From assembly GCA_020284085.1 (NCBI GenBank), contig JACEVL010000048.1, positions 310,001-374,000 of the forward strand: a stretch of 64,000 nucleotides of DNA, in the 5' to 3' direction. The notes under the pieces are model-generated. The model was not told where the DNA came from, searched no databases, and saw nothing but the letters and a program-made list of their open reading frames with translations. This document shows, piece after piece, positions 43,814-52,942 of the stretch. The DNA is from Aporrectodea caliginosa. Taxonomy: Eukaryota > Annelida > Clitellata > Crassiclitellata > Lumbricidae. Within the stretch, counting starts at the first letter, position 1. Each line of letters starts with the position of its first letter. The position numbers and the translations under genes are program-made.

Positions 43814-46354
43814 ATGATTCTGTCAATCATCCTCCTCCTCATCAGCCTTAGGTGCCAAACTGCATACCATATCCAGTTTCACCCCTCCAATCCCTCCATG
43901 ACCTACATACCGTTCACACCCAGCCATCAAAACCCCGCCTCTTTTGATACCGCAACACGACAAAATGGCCACATGTCCTACATCCCGCTACCGTTTTTCT
44001 TAACAGTCGGTCGCAAAAGACCATTCCAGCACCTGATCCACAATAGGTTTTTCATCATGTTAATCCTACTTTCTGGTGACACACACGTAAATCCTGGACC
44101 AATTAATAAGTATTCCGCTTCTCTTCCTCCTCCTCCTCCTCCTCCGCATCCTTCTGTTGCAACTGCTGCTGCTCCTCCTTTGCCTCATTCTGCTGCTACT
44201 GTTGCTGCTGCTGCCCCTACACCGCCTCCTCCTCCTCTTCCTCCTCCCCTTCCTCCTCCTCATCCTACTCTTCCGCTTCATACACCATCTAAGAAAATAA
44301 ACAAAACCAGCTTTGTACTCTGCAGCTTAAACGTTCGATCATTACTTCACCCGACACACTCAGCAGAAATTAAAGATTTGGCAACCTCCACTCACCCTCC
44401 AGACTTATTTGCCTTGACTGAAACATGGTTTAACTCAAGCACAACCAATGCCCAATATCAAGACTGTTTACCTTCTGGCTATCATCTCCATAGCACACCT
44501 CGTCCCTCAAAATCGACAACCGGTACGAACACCACTGGTGGAGGCATCGCTTTTTTGACCCGAGAACCTTCCACCGTCCTTGACTCACCTGGCTACTGTT
44601 TTCGTTCTTTTGAATGCGCCTCAATCACTCTAAAACTCCCGAACACAATCCTAACCATTTTCAATGTCTACCGCCCTCCTTCCTCCTCCTCATACTCAAG
44701 TCCTACATCCGTCTTCTTGCAAGAATTCACAACTTTACTCTCCATCGCTGCCACAACCCCTCATGAATTTCTGATCACAGGGGACTTTAACATACATGTC
44801 GACAATCCATCTGACTCATTTGCATCCGAATTCCTCACGCTCTTGTCATCTACTAACTTGATCCAACATGTCAACTTCCCCACCCACTGTCACAACCACA
44901 CACTCGACCTCATCATCACTTCATCTCTCTCTAAGTTATCGCCAGACATCTCTTTCTCTTTTGATACACCTTCCGATCATTACCCCATTTTCACACGCCT
45001 CAACATACTTCCTACTCCACATCCAGAACCCATCCCTCATTCATTTCGCCGCATCAACTCCATAAACATTGAAACCTTCATGCAAGATCTCTCCTCTTCA
45101 GACCTCGTTCTAAATCCTCCATCCTCTCTTGATGACCTACTGTCTTCCTACAACACCACCCTCTCCATGCTCCTTGACAAGCACGCTCCTATTATCACCA
45201 AATCAGGCTCCCACTCTAACAACCCTTGGTATAATTCCTACCTCCAGGCCTTCAAATCTTTCCGTCGACGCCTTGAGCGCACTTACAAACGAACCCGTGA
45301 TCCTCAACTGCTCTCTTCCCTAAAAACTGCAACAAATAAATATCATCACCTTCTGGCTACGGCTAAAAAGAAGTTTTACTCCTCACTAGTTCACTCCCGA
45401 TCCTCCAATCCTCGCCTTCTCTGGAAAACCATAAACCAACTGCTACATCGGAACTCCGCCAGCCCACTTCCAAACTCTCTTCCATCTTCTTCAATAGCCG
45501 AGTCATTCTGTTCCTTCTTCTCAGGAAAAGTTGCTACTCTCCGTCTCTCTCTCCAATCACTCCTTTCTAAAACCACCATCGATTCACCTGCAGGTACATC
45601 TTCGTCTACTCATGACTCTCCACCTTCCCCACCTCAATCGTCATTATCTGTCTTCCACCCAACATCAGAGACTGAAGTATCCAATTTATTACAATCTCTC
45701 CCTAACAAGCAGTGCGAACTTGACCCTATACCTACCTCCTTACTGAAAGACTGTGCATCTATCCTTGTTCCCATAATTACCAAAATAATCAACATCTCCC
45801 TATCTACTGGAAATTTCCCCCTCCTCTTCAAACACTCTTTAGTCACTCCACTCCTCAAGAAACCATCCCTTGACCAAGAAAACCTTTCTAACTACCGACC
45901 TGTTTCCAACCTGTCATTCATCTCTAAACTAACTGAACGCATAGTCCTGTCTCGGATAAATGACTACCTGACTTCAAACTCACTCCTTAACCCACACCAG
46001 TCTGGTTTTACCAAGCGGCACTCAACCGAAACCCTTCTCACTTCCCTCTACAATAAACTTGTCTCTGCCATCTCTCATCAACAAATCTCCTGTCTCTGCC
46101 TTCTTGACATTTCTGCAGCCTTTGACACCATCGACCACAACATATTACTCCAAAGACTGTCTTCCTGGTTCGGTTTTACTGACACTGCTCTCCTCTGGAT
46201 TCAGTCCTATCTGTCTTCCCGCTCTTTCTCCGTTAAAACATCCGAAACTTCATCCCAAGCATGTCCTCTCACCAGTGGTGTTCCGCAAGGTTCTGTTCTC
46301 GGGCCCCTATTGTTCATCCTTTACACTACTCCACTCAGCTCACTCATCAGTTGA
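43814..46354 (+). pseudogene. CR1-like ORF2: 2A-like peptide, AP endonuclease, RT (interrupted)
   Basis: A frame of 846 codons. Residues 1-20 are hydrophobic (MILSIILLLIS). Residues 86-96 read LSGDTHVNPGP, a 2A-like ribosome-skipping motif (D-x-H-x-NPGP). Residues 105-170 are a Pro/Ala linker. The endonuclease runs from about 180 (CSLNVRSLL, LFALTETWF, ITGDFNIHVD, SDHYPIF). RT starts at about 690: LSNYRPVSNLSFISKL, HQSGFTKRHSTETLL, LCLLDISAAFDTIDHNILLQ and SGVPQGSVLGPLLFILYTTP. It stops at 46354, before the catalytic YADD box. The following 600 bases hold a decayed repeat of the same region plus foreign sequence, so the enzyme is dead although the first 2.5 kb is intact. Known of such elements: 2A-like peptides occur at the N-terminus of sea urchin CR1-like ORFs. 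Confidence 0.9.
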
Positions 46355-47037
46355 AAGCATCCTCAGGTTGACCATCACCTAAGTTATCCTAAACGAAATG
46401 TTGACGACACCCAGTAATTATTACTGATTGAAGGATCCTACTCCATATCAAGTTCTGGCCGAGTGGGTAAGTAGACCTGCAATTTTTAATTAAGTACACG
46501 CTATACGCCCAAAGTTAGCTTTCCGGTCGGGTCGGTTTATCAGAGATTAATTTCTCGGATACAATTTTACTGCGGGTGGCTCGGTCGCATTATAAACGTG
46601 GAGTACAATACAACACACAACACAACACAATATACTGGGGCGCGGTACTAATGGGGTATGTTCTAATGCCTTGCACAAGGAGGGTTAAAATGCAGTAAAA
46701 GATGTAGAAAAGTCAAATCCACCTCGTTTTTTTCCGTCGCGTAACGGTTTTTTCCTGGGCAAGTCCTTCACTTTAACAATTGCTCATGCACTGCTCTCCT
46801 CTGGATTCAGTCCTATCTGACTACAGCAGTAGTTCATCCGAAACTTCATCCCAAGCATGTCCTCTCACCAGTGAATAGGAAGGTTCTGTTAGAGGCGCTA
46901 TTGTTCATCCTTTACAAACTCCACAAGCTCACTATCAAAATTCATCATCACCTATCTGATGACACCCAAGCAGCATTCTCTCCGACTCCGACTCCATAGA
47001 TCATCTTCTCCATGTAGTTACCCAAATCTCTTCCTGG
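46355..47037 (+). other. Rearranged segment inside the LINE with SINE insertion
   Basis: Up to 46412 the RT sequence continues with errors (ATGTTGACGACACCCAG is a decayed YADDTQ region). From about 46413 to 46790 the sequence is foreign, the last part (46625-46790) matching SINE family 2 (AAATCCACCTCG, CTGGGCAAGTCCTTCACTTT). From 46793 to 46980 the RT region 46190-46410 is present a second time with small deletions, ending in TCTGATGACACCCAAGCAGC. The SINE is thus flanked by duplicated LINE sequence. Confidence 0.75.
46625..46790 (+). mobile_element. tRNA-derived SINE, family 2 (diverged, 3'-truncated)
   Basis: Aligns to the 8250-8479 copy across GGGGTATGTTCTAATGCCTT, AATCCACCTCG, CTGGGCAAGTCCTTCACT and CAATTGCTC. 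It lacks the CR1-like 3' tail. Confidence 0.65.
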
Positions 47038-47898
47038 ATGACATCAAATCTCCTGTGCCTGAACCCCTCTAAAACTGAATTTATACTTATAGGCCTCCGT
47101 GAGCAACTTAAGAAAATCCCAGATCCATCTATTTCCATCAACCTTGACTCTGCACCTACCCACACATTCACTGCAAATTCTCCTGTCCGCAACCTTGGTG
47201 TGATTTTTGACCAAAACCTCAGCTTCGCCGATCACATCACCCATCTTTCTCGCTCTTGCTTCATGCATATCCGTGACCTTCGTAGAATCCGCCCTATGCT
47301 TGACTTCAAAACTGCATCCACAATCGCTACATCTATAGTTCACGCTAAATTAGACTACTGCAATTCTCTTTTCCTAAACATAGATATCACTCAAATAAAC
47401 CGCCTCCAAGCAATTCAGAATGCCCTAGCCCGTGCTGTCACCAAAACCCCCAAACACCATCACATCACTCCTGTCCTCAAATCACTCCACTGGCTCAAAA
47501 TTCCTGAACGAATAGAATACAAAATCATCTCACTCACCTACAACTCACTTCAAACCTCCCAGCCCTCCTATCTCCGTCAGTTGTTCACGATCCAGCCACT
47601 TCGTCCAACCCGCTCCTCCTCCTCCCTAACACTGCTCCGCCCTTCCGTCACCTCATCACTAAAATTTTCAAATCGCTCCATAGCCATAGCTGTTCCACCT
47701 CTTTGGAACAAACTTCCGCCAGCACTACGACAAATATCTGACCCATCCTACGAAGTCACCAAAACTCCACCTCTCGCTATCTCTCCACAGGTCTTTCACT
47801 CGAAACTGAAAACACTGCTTTTTGACAAATCCTATCCTGAATCCAACACTTCTCCCTGCCTACCTCGCCGTCTGAACACCAAACACCATCCACCTTAG
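47038..47898 (+). pseudogene. CR1-like ORF2, C-terminal part
   Basis: A frame of 286 codons that continues the LINE after the rearrangement: MTSNLLCLNPSKTEFILIGL, NLGVIFDQNLSFADHITHLS, KLDYCNSLF, LKSLHWLKIPERIEYKIISL, VPPLWNKLPPALRQ and FHSKLKTLLFDK to the stop. All post-RT blocks of CR1-like proteins are present. It lies in another frame register relative to the first part. Confidence 0.88.
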
Positions 47899-48035
47899 CC
47901 GCCTGCCTGTCTGCCTGCCTGACTCTCTGGATTTTGACCCCTGCCTATCGATTTTGTTTTGATTGAGCGCCTGTGAATAAGCTGGTTCCCGCGACTTCGC
48001 TTTTGTGGGCGCTGTAGAAGTTCCGAGTTTACGAT

Positions 48036-48120
48036 TTCACGATTCTAATTTCTAAGTGAACTAGAAGCTGAGATATTGAAAAATCTCTATTTCGGTCGGC
48101 CATTTTGGAAAATGGCTGCC
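48036..48120. repeat. Dispersed ~170-bp repeat, right part of split unit
   Basis: CACGATTCTAATTTCTAAGT, GAACTAGAAGCTGAGATATT and TCGGTCGGCCATTTTGG resume the unit cut at 43567. Confidence 0.85.
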
Positions 48121-48177
48121 AGGGTGTCTAAACCATGAAAGAAAAATTGGCAACAACATTTTTCTGCTTCAGAACTA

Positions 48178-48975
48178 TCATCTCATGAATTTAAGCGTCG
48201 TTGCCAAGATTCTACCCAAAATTTTTGTAACCCTTATTATTGTGACATAAGCCGACGGACTATCCAAAGTTAGTGCTGAATTGGCCAGTTCATAGGGTAT
48301 CTCAGCCGACTCTGTGGGTAAGATGCATGCCTGCAGTTCGCTTGTGCTAGCAGCAGAAGCCAGAAAGGCGGAAAGTGCCAGCGTAGAAGCACAGCGAACT
48401 CCCAGACCACCATCCCTCACCGGCAGAGAAGCCTGGAGCCAACGGTCATCATCAAGGTCCACATTCAATATGGCTGATAGCCCTTCTCTCAGCAGAAGGT
48501 CGAACCGAGTCAAGCTTGGGCAATCAGCACAGACGGCTGTTCGCATACTGTACAATAGCTTCGGAACACTCAAACTGTTTCTAAGCAGAACAAGAGCGTC
48601 ATGTGTGTAAAGTATGGTTAATCTTTGTATTGCTCTTTGAAGATCATTTGCTTTCGATTCCACGACCATATCCACAGCTGGACCCTGTAGCAGAGGTGCA
48701 CCCAACAAGGTCATCGCCTCGAAGGCCACGTTCGTAAAATCTTGAAAAGCCGGGTCATCGATCGGCATCTGGGTGTCGTGGCAGGCGATTTCGCATTTGC
48801 TGCGGTTTAATAGCAAACCCAGGTTCTTTGCTTCCTGCGCAATCAGATGAACATCGGCGGCCACTGTCTTCTTACTACCACCCAATGTCAGGTCATCCAA
48901 GTATCCAATGCGCAGCTACGATCTCAGCTTTGATAAGAATCGGCTGTACTACAAGACAGAACAGTACTCCAGAGG
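48178..48975 (-). pseudogene. Reverse transcriptase element, YLDD to C-terminus (part 3 of 3)
   Basis: Minus-strand frame: catalytic YLDD in IGYLDDLTLGGSKK, GLLLNRSKCEIACHD, LYSMRTAVCADCP, WLQASLPVRDGGLGVRCAST and LALSAFLASA. Just upstream there is a stop and then VLFCLVVQPILIKAEIV in another frame. The parts before it are found at 52318-52783 and 55665-55695, separated by two insertions. I recognise the pattern (YLDD..TLGG, KCE, P...GGLG.R) from RT elements of marine invertebrates, but I cannot name the clade with confidence. Confidence 0.75.
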
Positions 48976-49028
48976 GTATCCTATCAAAAGGGCGACTTGG
49001 AAAGTGCGACCATCAAAAGGCGCATTAA

Positions 49029-49798
49029 CCCTTTAAGGGGGGGTGGTTGCCACCCCCCCCTAGGTTTTATTCATTTCAAACTTTTTCCGTATGGAATAAA
49101 AATTTGACCTCTTAGGTAGCTGTAGGGAGTTCATTTACACACGTTTTGAGGTAAAATGTGAGATGATATCTCACACCGTTCAAAGTTATAGCCAATATAC
49201 CCGAGGTACCAGGGGTGGATACCACCCCCTAGACTTTTTCGACTATATCTTATCCGTCATTTAATATTAAGAGAAACAAAGATACCATTCTTTAGAGGGA
49301 ATGTAGGGCTTCATTTGCATACCTACATCTTTGTCTTTTGAATACCGGAAGTGATCAAAATAAATAATAATACGCGTAATCTGTGTGAAAATCGCTGAAT
49401 ACAGCATTACAACGTAAACCGATATATATGTATGGATATATATGTATGGATGTACATTTATACTATATAAACATGTGTATGGATGATTTTGTGTATCTTT
49501 TATACATGGATTAGTTTCAAAACACACATAATCTTATATTTGTTTATCCAAAAAGTAAAAAATGTACGCAATAATATACAATATTGCTAATTAATGGGTT
49601 CCGTTGTTAAAAGTGATGTAATTTCGAGGTGCATTCACATAATGTACAACTAAATATACCATTCTGTGCAGAAATGAATGCTGAATCCATTGCTATATTA
49701 CAAGTTATGATATGTGAAACCAAACACGAAATCCAGGGGGGGGTGGTAACCACCCCCTTGGTAGTCCGTGTTACAAAAAAAGCTTGGTAGCCCTAGGG
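49029..49798. mobile_element. piggyBac-type MITE, 770 bp (copy 2)
   Basis: TTAA at 49025-49028 and 49799-49802. Right end CTTGGTAGCCCTAGGG as in copy 1. The left end CCCTTTAAGGGGGGGTGG is altered relative to copy 1. The interior matches 9449-10402 (TTTTTCCGTATGGAATAAAA, GATATCTCACACC, TACGCGTAAT) with a deletion of about 180 bp. Removing it rejoins the left arm of the fold-back-like element exactly. Confidence 0.9.
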
Positions 49799-50029
49799 TT
49801 AAAATAGGCGCCGCTAAAAAGAGCGCCTGGTTAAAAGGGCGCTGATCAATAGGGCGCGCCAACAAAAGGGTGACAATCGAAAGGGCGACAAATAGGTTTA
49901 AATCGTATAATAACTGAAACAATTGAATAGTAAACCCCGTTGGTATCCTATCAAAAGTCGTAAATCGTATAATAACTGAAACAATTGTTGAAATCGGTGT
50001 AAATCGTATGATTACTGACAGAATTGTAG

Positions 50030-51183
50030 GGTAGCGTGTTCTAAGGCATTTTTCATTTTTTATGAAAGTTAATTACAATAAATTTATATCCAGTACACCA
50101 ATGGAACTACAAACCAAAGTGTAACACTTGGCCAAACTGACAGATGCCAAACAAAACATATATGAAGATATTTGAATTTTAAATTTTTTTATCAAGGGGG
50201 CGTCTTACCCAGCCCCTGGGGTAAGTCGCCCCCTGGGGGCGTCTTACCCCATGGCATCTAATACAAAATTTTACCCATATAAACAAGCCTCAGTGGTTTG
50301 AAACTATAATTATTTATAATAATTATCATTCTATTAGAATTTATCTGGTCCCTGGCTCTCTTTTTTATATTCGTTAGTGTTGCCTGTAGCTTGTTTATGG
50401 CCTGAAAGTAGTGCTTTAAATCTATATAATTTTTGACATATTCTGAAACAAATCGCACAGCTTTTGATATTTTTGAGGTTTCAGACTTTCTGAAAGAGTG
50501 TTCAGGATGTATTTTCAGAAAGCCGCAGAGCCAGGCTGAATCTGCCATAATTATTGATTTTTTAAAAATAAAATCAGGAAATCTAATGTTTTTACATACC
50601 ACAGGCCTGCAAAAACAAGTTTTATCTCACAAATTTATTTCATACAATAATAAATGGTATCATTGTTGTCTAAACCTTACTTTAAGATAGTATCCTAATG
50701 TTTAATGGATGAATTTATGTCCAATAATAATAGCAAAAATTCCGTACGTTAATGGCTTGTCGTGGTAAGACGCCCCCAGGGGCGTCTTAGCCATTTTGAA
50801 AGGGGGCGTCTTACCCCACATCAGGACACCATATAGAACGACCAATAGAAAAAAAACGGTGTGTAACCCAACAAATTTGAAGCCATATATATAATCTTGA
50901 CACCTTTATTAGTGTCGTCACTAAAAACTTTGAAATAAAATTTAAAGTCTTAATGCTGTCAGGAACAAAAACTTGTATGTGTGTCTCATAATACGAAGGT
51001 GTAAAATCTTTTAAAATTAATTACTGGCAAACCGTAACCGCCTTAACTCATGAAAGTACTTTAAAAGCACTCGTTAGATGGCAGCTCATTGATGAACTAA
51101 GTAGATAAAGTTAGTTTCATTTAGATTCCCAGATACCAGGGGTGGGCGTCTTACCCCAGGGGGCGTCTTACCCCACACTACCA
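50030..51183. repeat. Region with GGGGGCGTCTTACCCC repeats, possible inserted element
   Basis: The motif GGCGTCTTACCCC or its complement recurs at about 50200-50250, 50765-50820 and 51140-51180. The edges GGTAGCGTG (50031) and CACACTACC (51174-51182) are near inverted repeats (the right one reads GGTAGTGTGGGGTAAGACGC). This suggests a separate insertion next to the protease frame. No target duplication was found and no coding sequence is visible inside. Confidence 0.5.
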
Positions 51184-51185
51184 TA

Positions 51186-51542
51186 ATGTTATTGAAAAAT
51201 CCTTTTTCAATAACGTGTAATACCGACCCACATGACAAACCTGGACATCATTGGGTTGTATTGTACATTGAAGATTCTACATACGGCGAATACTTTGATT
51301 CGTTTGGAGAACCGCCTGAAGCGCCTTTCATAACGTTTTTACACAGACTTTGCGCCCGTTGGACTTATACCGATAGAAATTTGCAAAGCGTTGTCAGTCG
51401 ATTTTGTGGACACTATTGTATATTCTATTGCATACATAGAGCTAGAAATAAAACAGTTAATGCCATTACGAATATGTTAAGTTTTGATACTGGTCTTAAC
51501 GACTACCTGGTTCATAATTTCGTTTGTAACAGTTTAATGTAA
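51186..51542 (+). CDS. Adenain-like cysteine protease (C5/Ulp1 fold), short
   Basis: A 118-codon frame with the ordered catalytic signature of adenovirus-type/ULP1-like proteases: PGHHWVVLYI (His), then GEYFDSFGEPP (acidic residue), LQSVVSRFCGHYCIFYC (oxyanion Gln, nucleophile Cys in CGHYC). The spacing Q-x6-C-G matches adenain and the proteases of Polinton/Maverick elements. These families are usually about 200 residues; here only the core remains. The start used is the first Met, 3 bp beyond the possible insertion edge at 51183, so the true N-terminus may have been cut. AATAAAG at 51562 could be a polyadenylation signal. No Polinton polymerase, integrase or capsid genes accompany it. It may be functional as a minimal fold or a fragment. 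Confidence 0.72.
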   Translation: MLLKNPFSITCNTDPHDKPGHHWVVLYIEDSTYGEYFDSFGEPPEAPFITFLHRLCARWTYTDRNLQSVVSRFCGHYCIFYCIHRARNKTVNAITNMLSFDTGLNDYLVHNFVCNSLM

Positions 51543-51659
51543 TGATGTTGTGTTTCGCTTCAATAAAGTTTGATTAAATTCATATTTTTTCGTGTTTGGT
51601 ATGTTTAACTTAGAATAGTATAGTTCTTGCTAATGTCCGATCTACATAATTATTAAACC

Positions 51660-51915
51660 ATTAGGCCATTGCTAAACCATAATTATTGTGGTTCGGAACC
51701 TTCGCTAAACATACAGTGGTTGGGAGCCTGTTGCTAAACCATACAGTGGTACGGTGCCATTGCTAAACCATACAGTGGTTGGGAGCCTTTGCGAAAACAT
51801 ACAGTGGTACCGGCGCCATTGCTAAACCATACAGTGTTTCAGTGCCCTTGCGAAAACATACAGTGGTATGGAACCCTTGTGAAAACATACAGTGGTTCGG
51901 TGCCCTTGCGCAGTC
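51660..51915. repeat. Minisatellite ACATACAGTGGT, ~30-bp units
   Basis: Eight or so imperfect units alternating GCTAAACCATACAGTGGTT and GCGAAAACATACAGTGGTA, each followed by a GGTGCC/GGAGCC-like spacer. Inside the fold-back-like element. Short frames (HTVVWNPCENIQW) are artefacts. Confidence 0.9.
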
Positions 51916-51939
51916 ATTGTTTCTAAAACCAGAAGCGAC

Positions 51940-52200
51940 CCTTGAAATGAACCTTGGTATGTAGAGCAAAATGTGGCAGCCTCAGTGTGTAGGTCAAAGA
52001 AGGGAGGGAGGTGGTAAATGAGCTTTGAACCTTCTTATCTGCCCGATAATGGTGGTCTGTTCTGGGCGATGACGTCATTTGACCTTTGACCTTGTCGTTA
52101 TAATGACAACATGAATTTGTCGTTGTAGACGCACTAGGTTTCAAAATGTCGTTGTAGACGCACTAGGTTTCAAAAATTCGTTGTATAGACGCATACTATA
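51940..52200. repeat. Right-arm repeats and RT scrap
   Basis: GGTATGTAGAGCAAAATGTG at 51955 repeats 52509 of the neighbouring RT element, so a scrap of it was copied into the fold-back element. GTCGTTGTAGACGCACTAGG occurs twice at 52120-52175 with a third diverged unit. Confidence 0.75.
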
Positions 52201-52317
52201 ACCTACTCGCGCCCTTTTGATCAGCGCCCTTTTAACCAGGCGCTCTTTTTAGCGGAGCCTTTTTGAATGCGCCCTTTTGATGGTCGCCCTTTCGGAGTCG
52301 CCCTTTTGATAGTAACC

Positions 52318-52783
52318 TTCTAGAGGGCCCAAAGGATCGCCTTGCTGTGTCCCTTCTTCAGATCGTATGATGTTTGAGCCATAGCGCAACAATGGACGAT
52401 TGGAATAGGCAGCGTGAGCAAATCGGTATAGCTCTGGTATGTCTCTAGCCACTGCCTCTAGAAGAGAATCTCTGCGCAGAGTGTTGAACGCGTTAGTGAA
52501 ATGAAGCTTGGTATGTAGAGCAAAATGTGGCAGCCTCAGCTTCACCAAGACGCTTTCTTGAGGCATTGTGGTTACCCAACGACGTGTCGCGTGAACAGCT
52601 GCCTCAGCACCTCCTGGAATGCCTACCCCAAGCTGAATGGGGGCGAGCAGTCGAGATAGTATTGTCACCGCGTACGGCGTACGCATTAGCACACTTCGCA
52701 GCGAGGCGGCGCCACGTGTAGCCCACCGCGATTGGTCTTATTCCTCCGTCCTTCTTGCTTAGGGCTAAAAGGTTCGCCCCATA
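52318..52783 (-). pseudogene. Reverse transcriptase element, fingers/palm (part 2 of 3)
   Basis: Minus-strand pieces: NLLALSKKDGGIRPIAVGYT, WRRLAAKCANAYA, then, after a shift, LGVGIPGGAEAAVHATRRWV, FTNAFNTLRRDSLLEAVARD, IPELYRFAHAAYSNRPLLRY and EEGTQQGDPLGPL. The last is RT block 4. The sequence stops at the fold-back insertion and picks up at 48975. Confidence 0.78.
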
Positions 52784-52789
52784 GATGAC
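52784..52789. repeat. Left target duplication of the Gypsy element
   Basis: GATGAC here and at 55665-55670 immediately flank the LTR termini TG...CA. Confidence 0.85.
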
Positions 52790-52942
52790 TGTAGTGTTCT
52801 AGTATAATGGAAAAGCGCTATAAGAAGGACAGTAAACGATAGGTGGCGCGTCAGACAGGAAGGAACAACAACTGGAATGTGGACTGGCTAAACTTGTGGG
52901 CTAAACAGCAAATAAAGTAAACAATAAATAAAGTGTTAAACA
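52790..52942 (+). repeat. 5' LTR (3' end clipped)
   Basis: TGTAGTGTTCTAGTATAATG ... AATAAAGTGTTAAACA. Identical by eye to the first 153 bases of the 3' LTR; the last five bases (CTACA) and the primer-binding site are gone because an internal deletion fused the LTR to RT. Confidence 0.9.

Larger units (their letters stand above)
43568..48035 (+). mobile_element. Near full-length CR1-like LINE, 4.5 kb
   Basis: A single insertion inside a dispersed repeat unit. It has about 245 bp of 5' leader, the long ORF (43814), an internal rearrangement (46355-46980), the rest of the ORF to 47898 and a short 3' region ending near GTGGGCGCTGTAGAAGTTCC. Length fits complete CR1-clade elements. C-rich codon use on the coding strand sets it apart from the AT-rich surroundings. 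Confidence 0.85.
48976..52317. mobile_element. Fold-back-like element with protease ORF, 3.3 kb
   Basis: Left end GTATCCTATCAAAAGGGCGA; right end, reverse-complemented, GGTTACTATCAAAAGGGCGA. Both arms continue with tandem-like units (AAAGTGCGACCATCAAAAGG / AAAGGGCGACCATCAAAAGG, then GGCTCCGCTAAAAAGAGCGC). The left arm is split by a piggyBac-type element (49029-49798) and resumes at 49799. Candidate 9-bp duplications CTCCAGAGG (48967-48975) and TTCTAGAGG (52318-52326) differ at two bases. The interior holds GGCGTCTTACCCC repeats, a cysteine protease frame and minisatellites. It interrupts an RT element. Confidence 0.72.

Noticed and set aside
44066..44281. Arg/Ser-rich minus-strand frame
   Set aside because: Shadow of the Pro/Ala linker of the plus-strand LINE ORF.
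51186..51542. A complete Polinton/Maverick
   Set aside because: Only the protease is present; no polymerase B, integrase, ATPase or capsid frame and no Polinton-type ends with AG starts nearby.
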